Below, piece by piece: positions 8,057-16,175 of a DNA stretch of 64,000 nt. The stretch lies in NCBI RefSeq assembly GCF_012034245.1, contig NZ_JAATEO010000027.1:21450-85449 (forward strand), written 5' to 3'. The notes beneath the pieces are model-generated. The model saw only the letters and a program-made list of their open reading frames with translations. It was not told where the DNA came from and made no database searches. The position numbers and the translations under genes are program-made. This DNA is from Micromonospora thermarum (lineage in GTDB: Bacteria > Actinomycetota > Actinomycetes > Mycobacteriales > Micromonosporaceae). Each line of letters opens with the position of its first letter. Positions within the stretch are counted from its first letter, which is position 1.

Positions 8057-9271
8057 GTGGCAGACTCCGGCCGGGAGGTGGTGGAGATGGTCTCCGTCCG
8101 GCCGGAGAACGCGGACCAGGCACGCCTGGTCACGCTGCTGCGCGACCAGGGCCCCCGGTCCCGGGTGGAGCTGGGCGACGCGCTGGGCCTGGCCCGTGCG
8201 CGGCTCGTCGCCGAGATCGAGCGGTTGACCGAGGTGGGGCTGGTGGAGAGCGCCGGGCCGGCCGCCTCCCGCGGCGGCCGGCGCTCGTCGTTGCTGCGCC
8301 TCGGGCGCGGGGTACGCTTCGCCGCCGTCGTCGTCGGTACGCGGGAGCTGACGGTCACCGTCACCGACGGGGAGCTGACGCCGCTCGCCGACCTCGCCGA
8401 GCCCGTGGACGTCCGGCAGGGACCGGAAGCCGTGGTCGGTCGCGCGGTGGAGCTGATCGGCAAGCTCCGGGCGGACCTCGGCCTGGGCCGGCTCACCGGG
8501 GTCGGCGTGGCCCTGCCCGGGCCGGTCGACCTGCGGGAGGGCGTGCCGGTCTCGGCACCGTTGCTGCCGGGCTGGCACCGCTTCCCGGTACGCGACACGA
8601 TCGCCGCCGAACTGGGCTGCCCCACCGTGGTCGACAACGACGCCACCGTCAGCGCCCTGGGCGAGCGGCATGCCGGCGTGGGGCGCACCTTCGACGACTT
8701 CCTCCGCGTCACGCTCGGCTCCGGCGTCGGCTGCGGCCTGGTCCTCGGCGGCAGCCTGCACCGGGGTGCCACCGGCAGCGCCGGGGACATCGCCCACCTG
8801 CGGCTCACCGAGGACGGTCCGACCTGCGTGTGCGGCGAGGTCGGCTGCCTCGAGGCGTACTGCGGCGACAGCGGGCTGGTCGGGGCGGCGCTGGCGGCGG
8901 CGCGCGGTGGCCGCTCGCCCGTCCTGGCCGCCCGGCTCGCCGAGGCCGGCGACCTCACCGTGGCCGACCTGGCGGCCGCCGCCGGTGCCGGTGACCGGGC
9001 CGCGCACGGGGTGGTACGCGAGGCGGGGCGCCGGCTGGGTCAGGTGCTGGTCGGGCTGGTCAGCTTCGTGAACCCGGCCATCGTCATCATCGGCGGGGCC
9101 CCCGCCGGCCTGGGACACACGCTCCTGGCCGAGATCCGGGCACTCGTCTACCGCCGGTCGGCACCCCTGGCCACCGGCACGATGCCCATCGTGCTGTCGG
9201 ACCTCGACGACCGGGCCGCCGTGATCGGTGCCGCCCGCCTGATCAGCGACCACGCCCTCACCCCAGGCTGA
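8057..9271 (+). CDS. ROK family transcriptional regulator
   Basis: A 404-residue protein with an N-terminal winged helix (about 20-85, SRVELGDALGLARARLVAEI) fused to a ROK sugar-kinase-like fold. The kinase-fold region has the PGPVDLREG and VVDNDATVSALGE blocks and the ROK zinc motif CVCGEVGCLE. Repressors of this build release DNA when a sugar or sugar phosphate binds. GTG at 8057 is used, with GGGG a short distance upstream. It is clearly paralogous to the ROK protein at 30483-31661, along the whole length. Position beside the secreted dehydrogenases makes it the likely local regulator of that locus. Confidence 0.92.
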   Translation: MADSGREVVEMVSVRPENADQARLVTLLRDQGPRSRVELGDALGLARARLVAEIERLTEVGLVESAGPAASRGGRRSSLLRLGRGVRFAAVVVGTRELTVTVTDGELTPLADLAEPVDVRQGPEAVVGRAVELIGKLRADLGLGRLTGVGVALPGPVDLREGVPVSAPLLPGWHRFPVRDTIAAELGCPTVVDNDATVSALGERHAGVGRTFDDFLRVTLGSGVGCGLVLGGSLHRGATGSAGDIAHLRLTEDGPTCVCGEVGCLEAYCGDSGLVGAALAAARGGRSPVLAARLAEAGDLTVADLAAAAGAGDRAAHGVVREAGRRLGQVLVGLVSFVNPAIVIIGGAPAGLGHTLLAEIRALVYRRSAPLATGTMPIVLSDLDDRAAVIGAARLISDHALTPG

Positions 9272-9305
9272 CCACCCGCGCGCCGGCCCGTGCGCCCGCG
9301 CCTAG

Positions 9306-9364
9306 TTGATCATGAGGTTAGCGGGGTGACACGCCGACGACAGCCCCGCTAACCTCATGATCAA
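9306..9364. repeat. Long perfect hairpin between convergent genes
   Basis: Two perfectly complementary 21-base arms (9306-9326 and 9344-9364; the left begins TTGATCATGAGG) around a 17-base loop. It lies between the convergent ROK gene and the TIM-barrel gene and could terminate both. Its arms are longer than in the ordinary terminators here and resemble in style the hairpins at 36684-36744 and 60331-60389. Confidence 0.85.
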
Positions 9365-9418
9365 CGCGGGCTGGGGACCCGGCCGGCGGGGCAGAGCCCG
9401 AGCCGGCCGGGTCTGCCG

Positions 9419-10426
9419 TCAGTCCTTGCTGCTGAAGGCGGCGTCGAAGGCCGCCGCTGGGGCGTCGAAGGCGAGCCGGCGGACGAACTGCAACGCCTCG
9501 GGAGCACCGACCAGGCGGTCCATGCCGGCGTCCTCCCACTCGATCGAGATCGGGCCGTCGTAGCCGATCGCGTTCAACGCGCGGAAGCAGTCCTCCCACG
9601 GCACGTCCCCGTGGCCGGTCGAGACGAAGTCCCAACCGCGGCGCATGTCCGCCCAGGGCAGGTGCGAGGCGAGCCGGCCGCGCCGGCCGTCGCCGGTACG
9701 CACCTTCGCGTCCTTGCAGTCGACGTGGTAGATCCGGTCGGCGAAGTCGAAGATGAAGTTCACCGGGTCCAGTTCCTGCCAGACGAAGTGCGACGGGTCC
9801 CAGTTGAGCCCGAACGCGGGCCGGTGCCCGATCGCTTCGAGGGTCCGCTTCGTCGTCCAGTAGTCGTACGCGATCTCGCTCGGGTGCACCTCGTGGGCGA
9901 AGCGCACCCCGACCTCGTCGAGGACGTCGAGGATCGGGTTCCAGCGGTCGGCGAAGTCCTGGTAGCCGCGCTCCAGCATCGCCGGCGGCACCGGCGGGAA
10001 CATGGCGAGCGTGTGCCAGATCGACGAGCCGGTGAAACCGACGACGGTCTTGACGCCGAGCTTCGCCGCCGCGCGGGCGGTGTCCTTGATCTCCTGCGCG
10101 GCGCGCTGGCGTACGCCCTCGGGCTCACCGTCGCCCCAGATCCGTGCCGGCAGGATCCCCTGGTGCCGCTCGTCGATCGGGTGGTCGCAGACCGCCTGGC
10201 CGACCAGGTGGTTGGAGATCGCGAAGACCTGGAGGTTGTGCTTGGCGAGGGTTTCCTTCTTCCGGTCGACGTACGACTCGTCGGCGACGGCCTTGTCGAC
10301 CTCGAAGTGGTCACCCCAGCAGGCGATCTCCAGGCCGTCGTAGCCCCACTCGGAGGCGAGCCGGCAGACCTCGTCGAACGGCAGATCGGCCCACTGGCCG
10401 GTGAAGAGCGTGATGGGTCGCGCCAT
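9419..10426 (-). CDS. Cytoplasmic sugar phosphate isomerase/epimerase (TIM barrel)
   Basis: A 335-residue xylose-isomerase-like TIM barrel without signal peptide. Visible barrel motifs are ITLFTGQWADLPFDEVCRLA, YDGLEIACWGDHF, FAHEVHPSEIAYD (metal Glu), LNWDPSHFVWQ (metal Asp and adjacent His), YHVDCKDAK (His) and PISIEWEDAGMD (Glu). This is the complete set of strand-end ligands expected for an active divalent-metal isomerase or epimerase. Members of this subgroup sit beside Gfo/Idh oxidoreductases and ThuA proteins in keto-sugar pathways. ATG at 10426 is chosen because the barrel starts at once. Single gene, convergent with the ROK gene. It may process the imported product of the secreted enzymes (inference). 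Confidence 0.88.
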   Translation of the reverse strand: MARPITLFTGQWADLPFDEVCRLASEWGYDGLEIACWGDHFEVDKAVADESYVDRKKETLAKHNLQVFAISNHLVGQAVCDHPIDERHQGILPARIWGDGEPEGVRQRAAQEIKDTARAAAKLGVKTVVGFTGSSIWHTLAMFPPVPPAMLERGYQDFADRWNPILDVLDEVGVRFAHEVHPSEIAYDYWTTKRTLEAIGHRPAFGLNWDPSHFVWQELDPVNFIFDFADRIYHVDCKDAKVRTGDGRRGRLASHLPWADMRRGWDFVSTGHGDVPWEDCFRALNAIGYDGPISIEWEDAGMDRLVGAPEALQFVRRLAFDAPAAAFDAAFSSKD

Positions 10427-10640
10427 GGTCCTGTTTCCCCTGTCGTGATGGGGATTCCGTACGTGCGTGACCGGGGCGAGGGAGTGCCGGGTGCCGGCGG
10501 CCCCGACGGTGCACCGGTGGGCGCGTTCGCGCCTGGGGCCGACGGGTTGCGCCTCCCGTCGGCTCACCGGCCACCTCGCGGTCGCCGCCCTCACTCTATT
10601 TCCGACGGGCACGTCGCGAAAGACCCCACCTCCCTGTCCC

Positions 10641-10713
10641 CGCGATCTTGCACTTTCGGCCCCTCGTTCGCGGCTTTCATCACGAATGCCGGGGCACGAA
10701 CTGCAAGATCGCG
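10641..10713. repeat. Dispersed intergenic hairpin, GATCTTGCACTT family, copy 2
   Basis: Left arm 10641-10663 (CGCGATCTTGCACTTTC...) and right arm 10691-10713 (...CTGCAAGATCGCG) pair imperfectly around a 27-base loop. The 312-base gap 10427-10738 also holds the promoter of the TIM-barrel gene; a TAGAGT-like -10 lies near 10595 on the minus strand. Nothing else was recognised in the gap. Confidence 0.75.
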
Positions 10714-10738
10714 GGGAGTCCCGGGGGTGGGGGTCAGG

Positions 10739-11101
10739 TCAGGGCAGGGTCCACTTCTGGTTGGCGCCGGTGTGGCAGGTCCACAGGTGCACCGCCGTGC
10801 CGTCGGCCGAGTTGTTGCCCGAGACGTCCAGGCACTTGCCCGACTGCGGGTTACGCACCGTGCCGTCGGCCTGCGCCGACCAGTTCTGCGCACCCGTGCC
10901 GTTACACGTCCACAACTGGATCTTCGTGCCGTCCGCCGACCCGCCACCCGAGACGTCCAGGCACTTGCCCAGCGCCCTGATGGTCGAGTTCGGCGTCACC
11001 GTCCACGTCTGCGCCGCCGTGCCGTTACAGGTCCAGATCTGGATCTGCGTACCGTCGGCCGTGGCGGCGTTCCGGACGTCCAGGCACTTGCCGGCCAGGC
11101 C
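10739..11101 (-). repeat. Near-identical lectin-coding direct repeat, copy A
   Basis: These 363 bases match 12927-13289 at 362 positions; the one difference is 10853 (A) against 13041 (G), silent in an Arg codon. Identity begins exactly at the stop codon and ends just upstream of the lectin domain. Confidence 0.97.
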
Positions 11102-12850
11102 CTTGATCGGGCCGGTGCCGGGGGTGCCGCCGCTCCCCTTCACCAGGGTGAAGTCGTCCACGTCGTAGAGCCCCGAGCCCGAGCCGGTGAAGGTCAGGTA
11201 GAGGTTCTGCGTTCCGGACGGGACGCCGGACAGGGTCGTCGTGACGTCGGCGAAGGTGGTCCAGCTGCCGGTGTTCGGCACCGCGACCGAGCCGAGCAGG
11301 GTGCCGGTGGCCGAGCCGGTCCGCACCTGGAGCGTGCCGCCCGGCCCGCCGGAGACCACCCGGGCCCGGAACGAGGTGACGCCGGTCAGGTCCACCCCGT
11401 TGTACGCGGCCCAGTCGCCCGGGTCGATGTAGCCGAGGGTCTGGCCGCCGTTGGCGCCCGCCTTGGTGAACGGTGAGACCCCGCTGGCCGAGCTGTACGC
11501 CTCGGCCTGGATCGTGGTGTTCCCGCCGGGCGGGGTGGAGCCCAGCTCCTTGATCCGGATGTTGCGGAACGAGGCGTCGTCGCCCGTACCGTGGTTCTGG
11601 AGTCCGATGTGGCCGGCGAGCGACCGGGCCGGGTCGGTGTTGGTGAAGTCGTTGATCTTCACGCCGTTCAGGAAGACCTGGAGGCGCTCGCCCTCCACCA
11701 GCAGTTCGTAGGTGTTCCACTCCCCCGGCGGGTTCAGCGCGGCGTCCCGGGCGGCGATGTCCGCGGACTTGAAGGTGTAGACCGCGCCGGTGGTGCGGTC
11801 CGCCGCGTCGGTGGCGTCGATCTGGACCTCGTAGCCGTTGTTCACCGCCGACCAGGGGTCGCTCGACGGCGGGAATCCGATGAAGACGCCGGAGTTGTCG
11901 TCACCGGCGAGCCGCCAGTCGAGCTTGAGCGAGTAGTTGGTGAACTGCTTCGCGCTGTACCAGTAGAGACCCATGCCGCCGACCGAGGTGAGCGTGGCGT
12001 CGGCGTTGGTGAAGCTGCCCGGCCCCGCCTGCGACCAGCCGGTGGTCGAGCCGTTGTAGAGGGTGGTGTAGCCCGTCTCCGGACGGCAGTCGGCCTTGGT
12101 GCGGCCGGCCGCGTACCGGATGCCGCCGAGCAGGTGGGCACGGAAGGCGGGCTCGGCGTACGAGGCCTGCGTGTGCCCGCCGCCGGTGTAGAAGGCCCGG
12201 CCGCCGCTGTAGGTCTTGCACCACGAGTGTGGGTGGTCGGCGCCCATCGAGCCGCCCGAGTACGACGACTCGTCGAGGGTGGCCAGCACCCGCGCGGTGG
12301 AGCGGGCGTTGGTCTGGTAGTTGTACCACTCGTCGGTGCGCGTCCAGGTCTGCGGCAGGTGGGCCGTGGCCGCGTGGGCACGGTTCTCGGCCTTGACGGT
12401 GGCCTGCTGGATGGCCGGGTGCGAGGCGAAGTACGCGCCGACGAGGTTGCCGTAGAAGGACCAGCCGTACTCGGTGTCGGCTGCGGCATGCACGCCGACG
12501 AACCCGCCGCCGGCGCCGATGTACGACTCGAAGGCGGTCTGCTGGCTGGCGTTGAGCACGTCACCGGTGGTGTTGAGGAAGACCACGGCCTCGTACTGGG
12601 CGAGGTTGCCGGTGGTGAAGGCGGCGGCGTCCTCGGTGGCGGTGACGGTGAAGTTGTTGGCCGCGCCCAGGTCCCGGATGGCCTGGGTGCCGACGGCGAT
12701 GGAGTCGTGACGGAAGCCGGCCGTCTTGGAGAAGACCAGCACGTCGTACGCGGCGTCGGCGGCGCTGACCGGGCCGGCCTGGGAGGTGCAGGCGAGGACG
12801 GCGAGGACGGCGGTGGCCGCGCCGAGGACGGGTCGAAGGAGTCTGCGCAT
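10739..12850 (-). CDS. Secreted ThuA / DUF1080 (3-keto-disaccharide hydrolase-like) / CBM6 / ricin-B lectin protein
   Basis: A 703-residue exported protein. The signal peptide (1-31) contains VLAC at residues 18-21, a weak lipobox, so it may be a lipoprotein or be cleaved at VSA. Then come a ThuA-like fold (about 36-250), a DUF1080 concanavalin-like domain (about 258-435; GVFIGFP, NGYEVQIDATD, AGHIGLQNHG, RNIRIKEL), a CBM6-like domain (about 443-572, YIDPGDWAAYNGVDL) and a ricin-B trefoil (about 583-703) with three QxW-type repeats each opening GKCLDV. DUF1080 proteins include hydrolases of 3-keto-glycosides, which fits a dehydrogenase next door. ATG at 12850 has GGGAGAG four bases upstream. 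The lectin part is almost base-identical to that of the next gene. Confidence 0.88.
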   Translation of the reverse strand: MRRLLRPVLGAATAVLAVLACTSQAGPVSAADAAYDVLVFSKTAGFRHDSIAVGTQAIRDLGAANNFTVTATEDAAAFTTGNLAQYEAVVFLNTTGDVLNASQQTAFESYIGAGGGFVGVHAAADTEYGWSFYGNLVGAYFASHPAIQQATVKAENRAHAATAHLPQTWTRTDEWYNYQTNARSTARVLATLDESSYSGGSMGADHPHSWCKTYSGGRAFYTGGGHTQASYAEPAFRAHLLGGIRYAAGRTKADCRPETGYTTLYNGSTTGWSQAGPGSFTNADATLTSVGGMGLYWYSAKQFTNYSLKLDWRLAGDDNSGVFIGFPPSSDPWSAVNNGYEVQIDATDAADRTTGAVYTFKSADIAARDAALNPPGEWNTYELLVEGERLQVFLNGVKINDFTNTDPARSLAGHIGLQNHGTGDDASFRNIRIKELGSTPPGGNTTIQAEAYSSASGVSPFTKAGANGGQTLGYIDPGDWAAYNGVDLTGVTSFRARVVSGGPGGTLQVRTGSATGTLLGSVAVPNTGSWTTFADVTTTLSGVPSGTQNLYLTFTGSGSGLYDVDDFTLVKGSGGTPGTGPIKGLAGKCLDVRNAATADGTQIQIWTCNGTAAQTWTVTPNSTIRALGKCLDVSGGGSADGTKIQLWTCNGTGAQNWSAQADGTVRNPQSGKCLDVSGNNSADGTAVHLWTCHTGANQKWTLP

Positions 12851-12870
12851 GTCGCTCTCCCAACGGGGTG

Positions 12871-12925
12871 TCAGGAGGGGCCCCTCGTACAACACTAGGC
12901 GTCGACAAGGGGCCCTTCCGATCAA
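12871..12925. repeat. Double GGGGCCCC palindromic element, copy 1
   Basis: Two short palindromes, GGAGGGGCCCCTC (12874-12886) and AAGGGGCCCTT (12908-12918), lie in tandem between the two lectin genes. Two better-preserved relatives at 52327-52379 and 53455-53507 carry the core AAGGGGCCCCTTC. The element sits in the leader of the ThuA-DUF1080 gene and just past the stop of the upstream gene, so it may act as an attenuator or terminator. Confidence 0.65.
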
Positions 12926-12926
12926 C

Positions 12927-13289
12927 TCAGGGCAGGGTCCACTTCTGGTTGGCGCCGGTGTGGCAGGTCCACAGGTGCACCGCCGTGCCGTCGGCCGAGT
13001 TGTTGCCCGAGACGTCCAGGCACTTGCCCGACTGCGGGTTGCGCACCGTGCCGTCGGCCTGCGCCGACCAGTTCTGCGCACCCGTGCCGTTACACGTCCA
13101 CAACTGGATCTTCGTGCCGTCCGCCGACCCGCCACCCGAGACGTCCAGGCACTTGCCCAGCGCCCTGATGGTCGAGTTCGGCGTCACCGTCCACGTCTGC
13201 GCCGCCGTGCCGTTACAGGTCCAGATCTGGATCTGCGTACCGTCGGCCGTGGCGGCGTTCCGGACGTCCAGGCACTTGCCGGCCAGGCC
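12927..13289 (-). repeat. Near-identical lectin-coding direct repeat, copy B
   Basis: Partner of 10739-11101, 362 of 363 bases identical. Beyond 13289 the CBM6 parts of the two genes are only distantly similar, so the identity is limited to the lectin module. Confidence 0.97.
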
Positions 13290-15785
13290 GGTGATCGGGC
13301 CGACCCCGCCGCCACCGCCGGTGGTGAAGGTGAACGAGTCGACGTCGTAGAGCGCGCCCGTGCCCGACCCGGCGAAGGTCAGGTAGAGGGTCGTGGTGCC
13401 GGCCGGCGGGTTGCTGATCGTCCCGTTGACCGTGGTGAACGTGTCCCAGGCTCCGGTGACCGGGACCGTGGCCGAGCCGAGCACCGTGCCGGTGGCCGAG
13501 CCGGCGCGGACCTGGAGGGTGCCGCCGGAGCCGGCCGAGGAGACGCGGGCGCTGAACGACGTCACGTTGTTGATCCGGTACGGCTCGAACGCGATCCAGT
13601 CGCCGTTGTTGATGTTGCCGACGGTCTTGCCGCCTTCCGCGGTGGCCTTGTCGAAGGTCGCGATGCCCGACGAGGTCTTGTAGTGCTCCGCTTGCCGCTT
13701 GCGCGGCTGGAGGATGTGCTGGGTGTGCGTGGTGAGCCCGCCCGCGTCGGTGTACTCGGCGTCGAAGACCGCGAAGATGTTCGCCGCGTCGTCGTGCTCA
13801 CCGTCGACCGGGATGGTGATCGAGCCGGTGCAGCCGGTCGCCGAGGTGATCTGGTGGCCGTGGCTGTCGTGGCCCAGCACGTACGTCATCTTGACCTTGG
13901 CGCAGTCGATCGTCCCGTCCTCCGGATCGGTGACAGAGATGCTGAACGGCACGGTGTCACCGAAGGAGAAGAGCGATCCGTTGCCCGGGGCGTTGATGAC
14001 GACTGTCGGCGCGGTGTTGCCGACACCGATCTGCACGCTCGCGGTGCCGGTGGCGCCCTGCGGGTCGCGGACCGTCAGCGTGGCCGTGTACGTGCCGTTC
14101 GCGGTGTACGTCTTCGCCGGGTTGGCAGCCGTGGAGGTGGTCCCGTCGCCGAAGGCCCACGAGTAGGTGAGCGCCCCGCCCTCCGGGTCCGACGACCCGG
14201 CCGAGGAGAAGTTCACGGTCAACGGGGCCGTGCCGGACGTCTTGTCCGCCGACGCCACCGCCGTCGGGGCGCGGTTGCCGCCGCCGATGTAGTCGTATCG
14301 GTAGAGGGCCGAGTTGGCGTCGCCGTTGAAGTAGCCGGTGCCGTAGTCCAGGACGTAGAGCGCGCCGTCCGGGCCGAACGCCATGTCCATGACCTGTTTG
14401 CCGTTCCACGGGAACGTGTCGATGGCGCCGACCGAGCCGTCGGCGTTGACGTGGATCGGCTTCACCCAGCCCCGGCCGAACTCGCCGGCGAAGAACTGCC
14501 CGTCGAAGCTCTGCGGCCACTTGGTGGTGGAGGTCGACGAGGCGTTGTACCGGTAGACCGGGCCGCCCATCGGCGACTCGGAGCCGCCACCGAACTCCGG
14601 CGGGGTGCCGGCGTCGCCCGCGTACCGGATCCAGGCCGGCTTGGCGCCGGGCAGCGTGGGCAGGCCGGTGTTGCGGAACGAGTTGTTCGTCGGGCCGCCG
14701 GTGCAGTTGTACTTCGCACCGGCGGTGCCGGCGGCGAAGTCCCACTCGGCGTACGTCTCGGTGGCGGTGTTGGTGCCGGTGCAGTACGGCCAGCCGTAGA
14801 AGCCCGGACCGGTGACCCGGTTGAACTCGACCTGCCCGCTCGGGCCGCGGGCGGAGGTGGTGCCCGCGTCCGGCCCGTAGTCGCCGACGTAGACGATGCC
14901 GGTGGCCTTGTCGACGCTCATCCGGAAGGGGTTGCGGAAGCCCATGGCGTAGATCTCGGGGCGGGTCCTCGCGTCCGAGTCGACGAACATGTTGCCGGCC
15001 GGGATCGAGTACGTCCCGTTCGCGTTGACCTTGATCCGCAGGATCTTGCCGCGCAGGTCGTTGGTGTTGGCCGCGCTGCGCTGCGCGTCGTACGCGGGGT
15101 TGCGGTTGGTGCGCTCGTCGATCGGCGCGTACCCGGCGGAGTCGAACGGGTTCGTGTCGTCGCCGGTGGACAGGTACAGGTTGCCGGCGGCGTCGAAGTC
15201 GATGTCACCGCCGACGTGGCAGCACATGCCCCGGTCGGCGGGGACGTCGAGGATGTCGACCTTGCTGCCGGTGTTGATGGTGAAGTCGGCGTTGAGGGTG
15301 AACCGGGAGAGCCGGTTGACGCCCTGCCAGGCCGAGAAGTCGCTGCCGGTCGCCGGGGCGTCCCCGGCCGGCGTGGACAGCGGGGGCGCGTAGTACAGGT
15401 AGATGTGCCGGTTGCTGGCGAAGTTCGGGTCGACCCCGACGCCCTGCAACCCCTCCTCGTCGTGGGTGTAGACGGCGACGGTGCCGATCACCGCCGTGGT
15501 GCCGGCCGCGTCGGTGCGGCGGACGGTGCCGTTGCGGGCGGTGTGCAGGACCGAGCGGTCCGGCAGCACCGCGATGGTCATCGGCTCGCCGACCTCGGCG
15601 ACGCCCTTGGCGAGGGTGACCTGCTGGAAGTCGGTGGCGACGATGGGGTGGGCCTGGGCCGGGGTGGGGCCGCCCAGGGCGGCCGGTCCGGCGCCGAGGG
15701 CGGCGGTACCGGCGGCGGCGACCAGGAGCAGGGTCGCGCCGCCGGCGGACCAGGGGCGGTGGTGGGGGGTGTGCCTCGTGGACAT
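12927..15785 (-). CDS. Secreted sorbosone-type dehydrogenase / PKD / CBM6 / ricin-B lectin protein
   Basis: A 952-residue exported protein with a signal peptide (1-45, ending PAQA), a glucose/sorbosone dehydrogenase propeller (about 50-500; RGMCCHVGGDIDF near 183, ANTNDLRGKILRI, EIYAMGFRNPFRM), a PKD domain (about 505-592), a segment carrying VLGHDSHGH (about 635), a CBM6-like domain (about 694-820, NNGDWIAFEPY) and a ricin-B trefoil (826-952). It is the ThuA-less counterpart of the 1111-residue protein at 3419; the ThuA domain sits instead on the neighbouring DUF1080 protein. The predicted role is PQQ-type oxidation of a surface-bound polysaccharide (inference). ATG at 15785 has AGGAAGGG upstream. 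The downstream ThuA-DUF1080 gene follows on the same strand after 76 bases. Confidence 0.88.
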   Translation of the reverse strand: MSTRHTPHHRPWSAGGATLLLVAAAGTAALGAGPAALGGPTPAQAHPIVATDFQQVTLAKGVAEVGEPMTIAVLPDRSVLHTARNGTVRRTDAAGTTAVIGTVAVYTHDEEGLQGVGVDPNFASNRHIYLYYAPPLSTPAGDAPATGSDFSAWQGVNRLSRFTLNADFTINTGSKVDILDVPADRGMCCHVGGDIDFDAAGNLYLSTGDDTNPFDSAGYAPIDERTNRNPAYDAQRSAANTNDLRGKILRIKVNANGTYSIPAGNMFVDSDARTRPEIYAMGFRNPFRMSVDKATGIVYVGDYGPDAGTTSARGPSGQVEFNRVTGPGFYGWPYCTGTNTATETYAEWDFAAGTAGAKYNCTGGPTNNSFRNTGLPTLPGAKPAWIRYAGDAGTPPEFGGGSESPMGGPVYRYNASSTSTTKWPQSFDGQFFAGEFGRGWVKPIHVNADGSVGAIDTFPWNGKQVMDMAFGPDGALYVLDYGTGYFNGDANSALYRYDYIGGGNRAPTAVASADKTSGTAPLTVNFSSAGSSDPEGGALTYSWAFGDGTTSTAANPAKTYTANGTYTATLTVRDPQGATGTASVQIGVGNTAPTVVINAPGNGSLFSFGDTVPFSISVTDPEDGTIDCAKVKMTYVLGHDSHGHQITSATGCTGSITIPVDGEHDDAANIFAVFDAEYTDAGGLTTHTQHILQPRKRQAEHYKTSSGIATFDKATAEGGKTVGNINNGDWIAFEPYRINNVTSFSARVSSAGSGGTLQVRAGSATGTVLGSATVPVTGAWDTFTTVNGTISNPPAGTTTLYLTFAGSGTGALYDVDSFTFTTGGGGGVGPITGLAGKCLDVRNAATADGTQIQIWTCNGTAAQTWTVTPNSTIRALGKCLDVSGGGSADGTKIQLWTCNGTGAQNWSAQADGTVRNPQSGKCLDVSGNNSADGTAVHLWTCHTGANQKWTLP

Positions 15786-16120
15786 CGCTGTGCTGTCCCT
15801 TCCTGACGAGTGACTGCCAGGGCGGGGCGCGCGCCGTCGCGCCGGATGCCGTAGCGGGGTGCCGTCGGCCCGCCGGGTGCCGTCCCGGCCGGCCGTGACC
15901 ACCGATGGCTGGCGGGCCACGTGCCCGGTGGTCACCAGTGAACCTTCTCGGCCTCCCCGTGCGGCCCAGGACGGGCGCGGACGCCGCGCGGTGCAGGCTG
16001 AAGAGGTTCAGTCGATGGGTTCCCGCGCCGCCGGTTCACCTCGACGAAACAATCCGGTGTTGGCGACGACATTAAATGGCGCACGTCGATGTGTCCATAC
16101 CTTCTGACGATCCAGCATGG

Positions 16121-16144
16121 ACTTTCGCTCATTCGGTCGAAAGT
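16121..16144 (-). promoter_or_regulatory. Palindromic operator ACTTTCG-N10-CGAAAGT upstream of the lectin-dehydrogenase gene
   Basis: A perfect 7+7 inverted repeat separated by ten bases, about 340 bases upstream of the ATG at 15785. It has the same build as CTTTTG-N10-CAAAAG at 31777-31798. The gap 15786-16175 otherwise shows nothing recognisable; the long distance to the gene implies a long leader or a second promoter nearer the start. Confidence 0.45.
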
Positions 16145-16175
16145 TGCCTGCGGCTAACGACGGGCGGCCGGCAGG

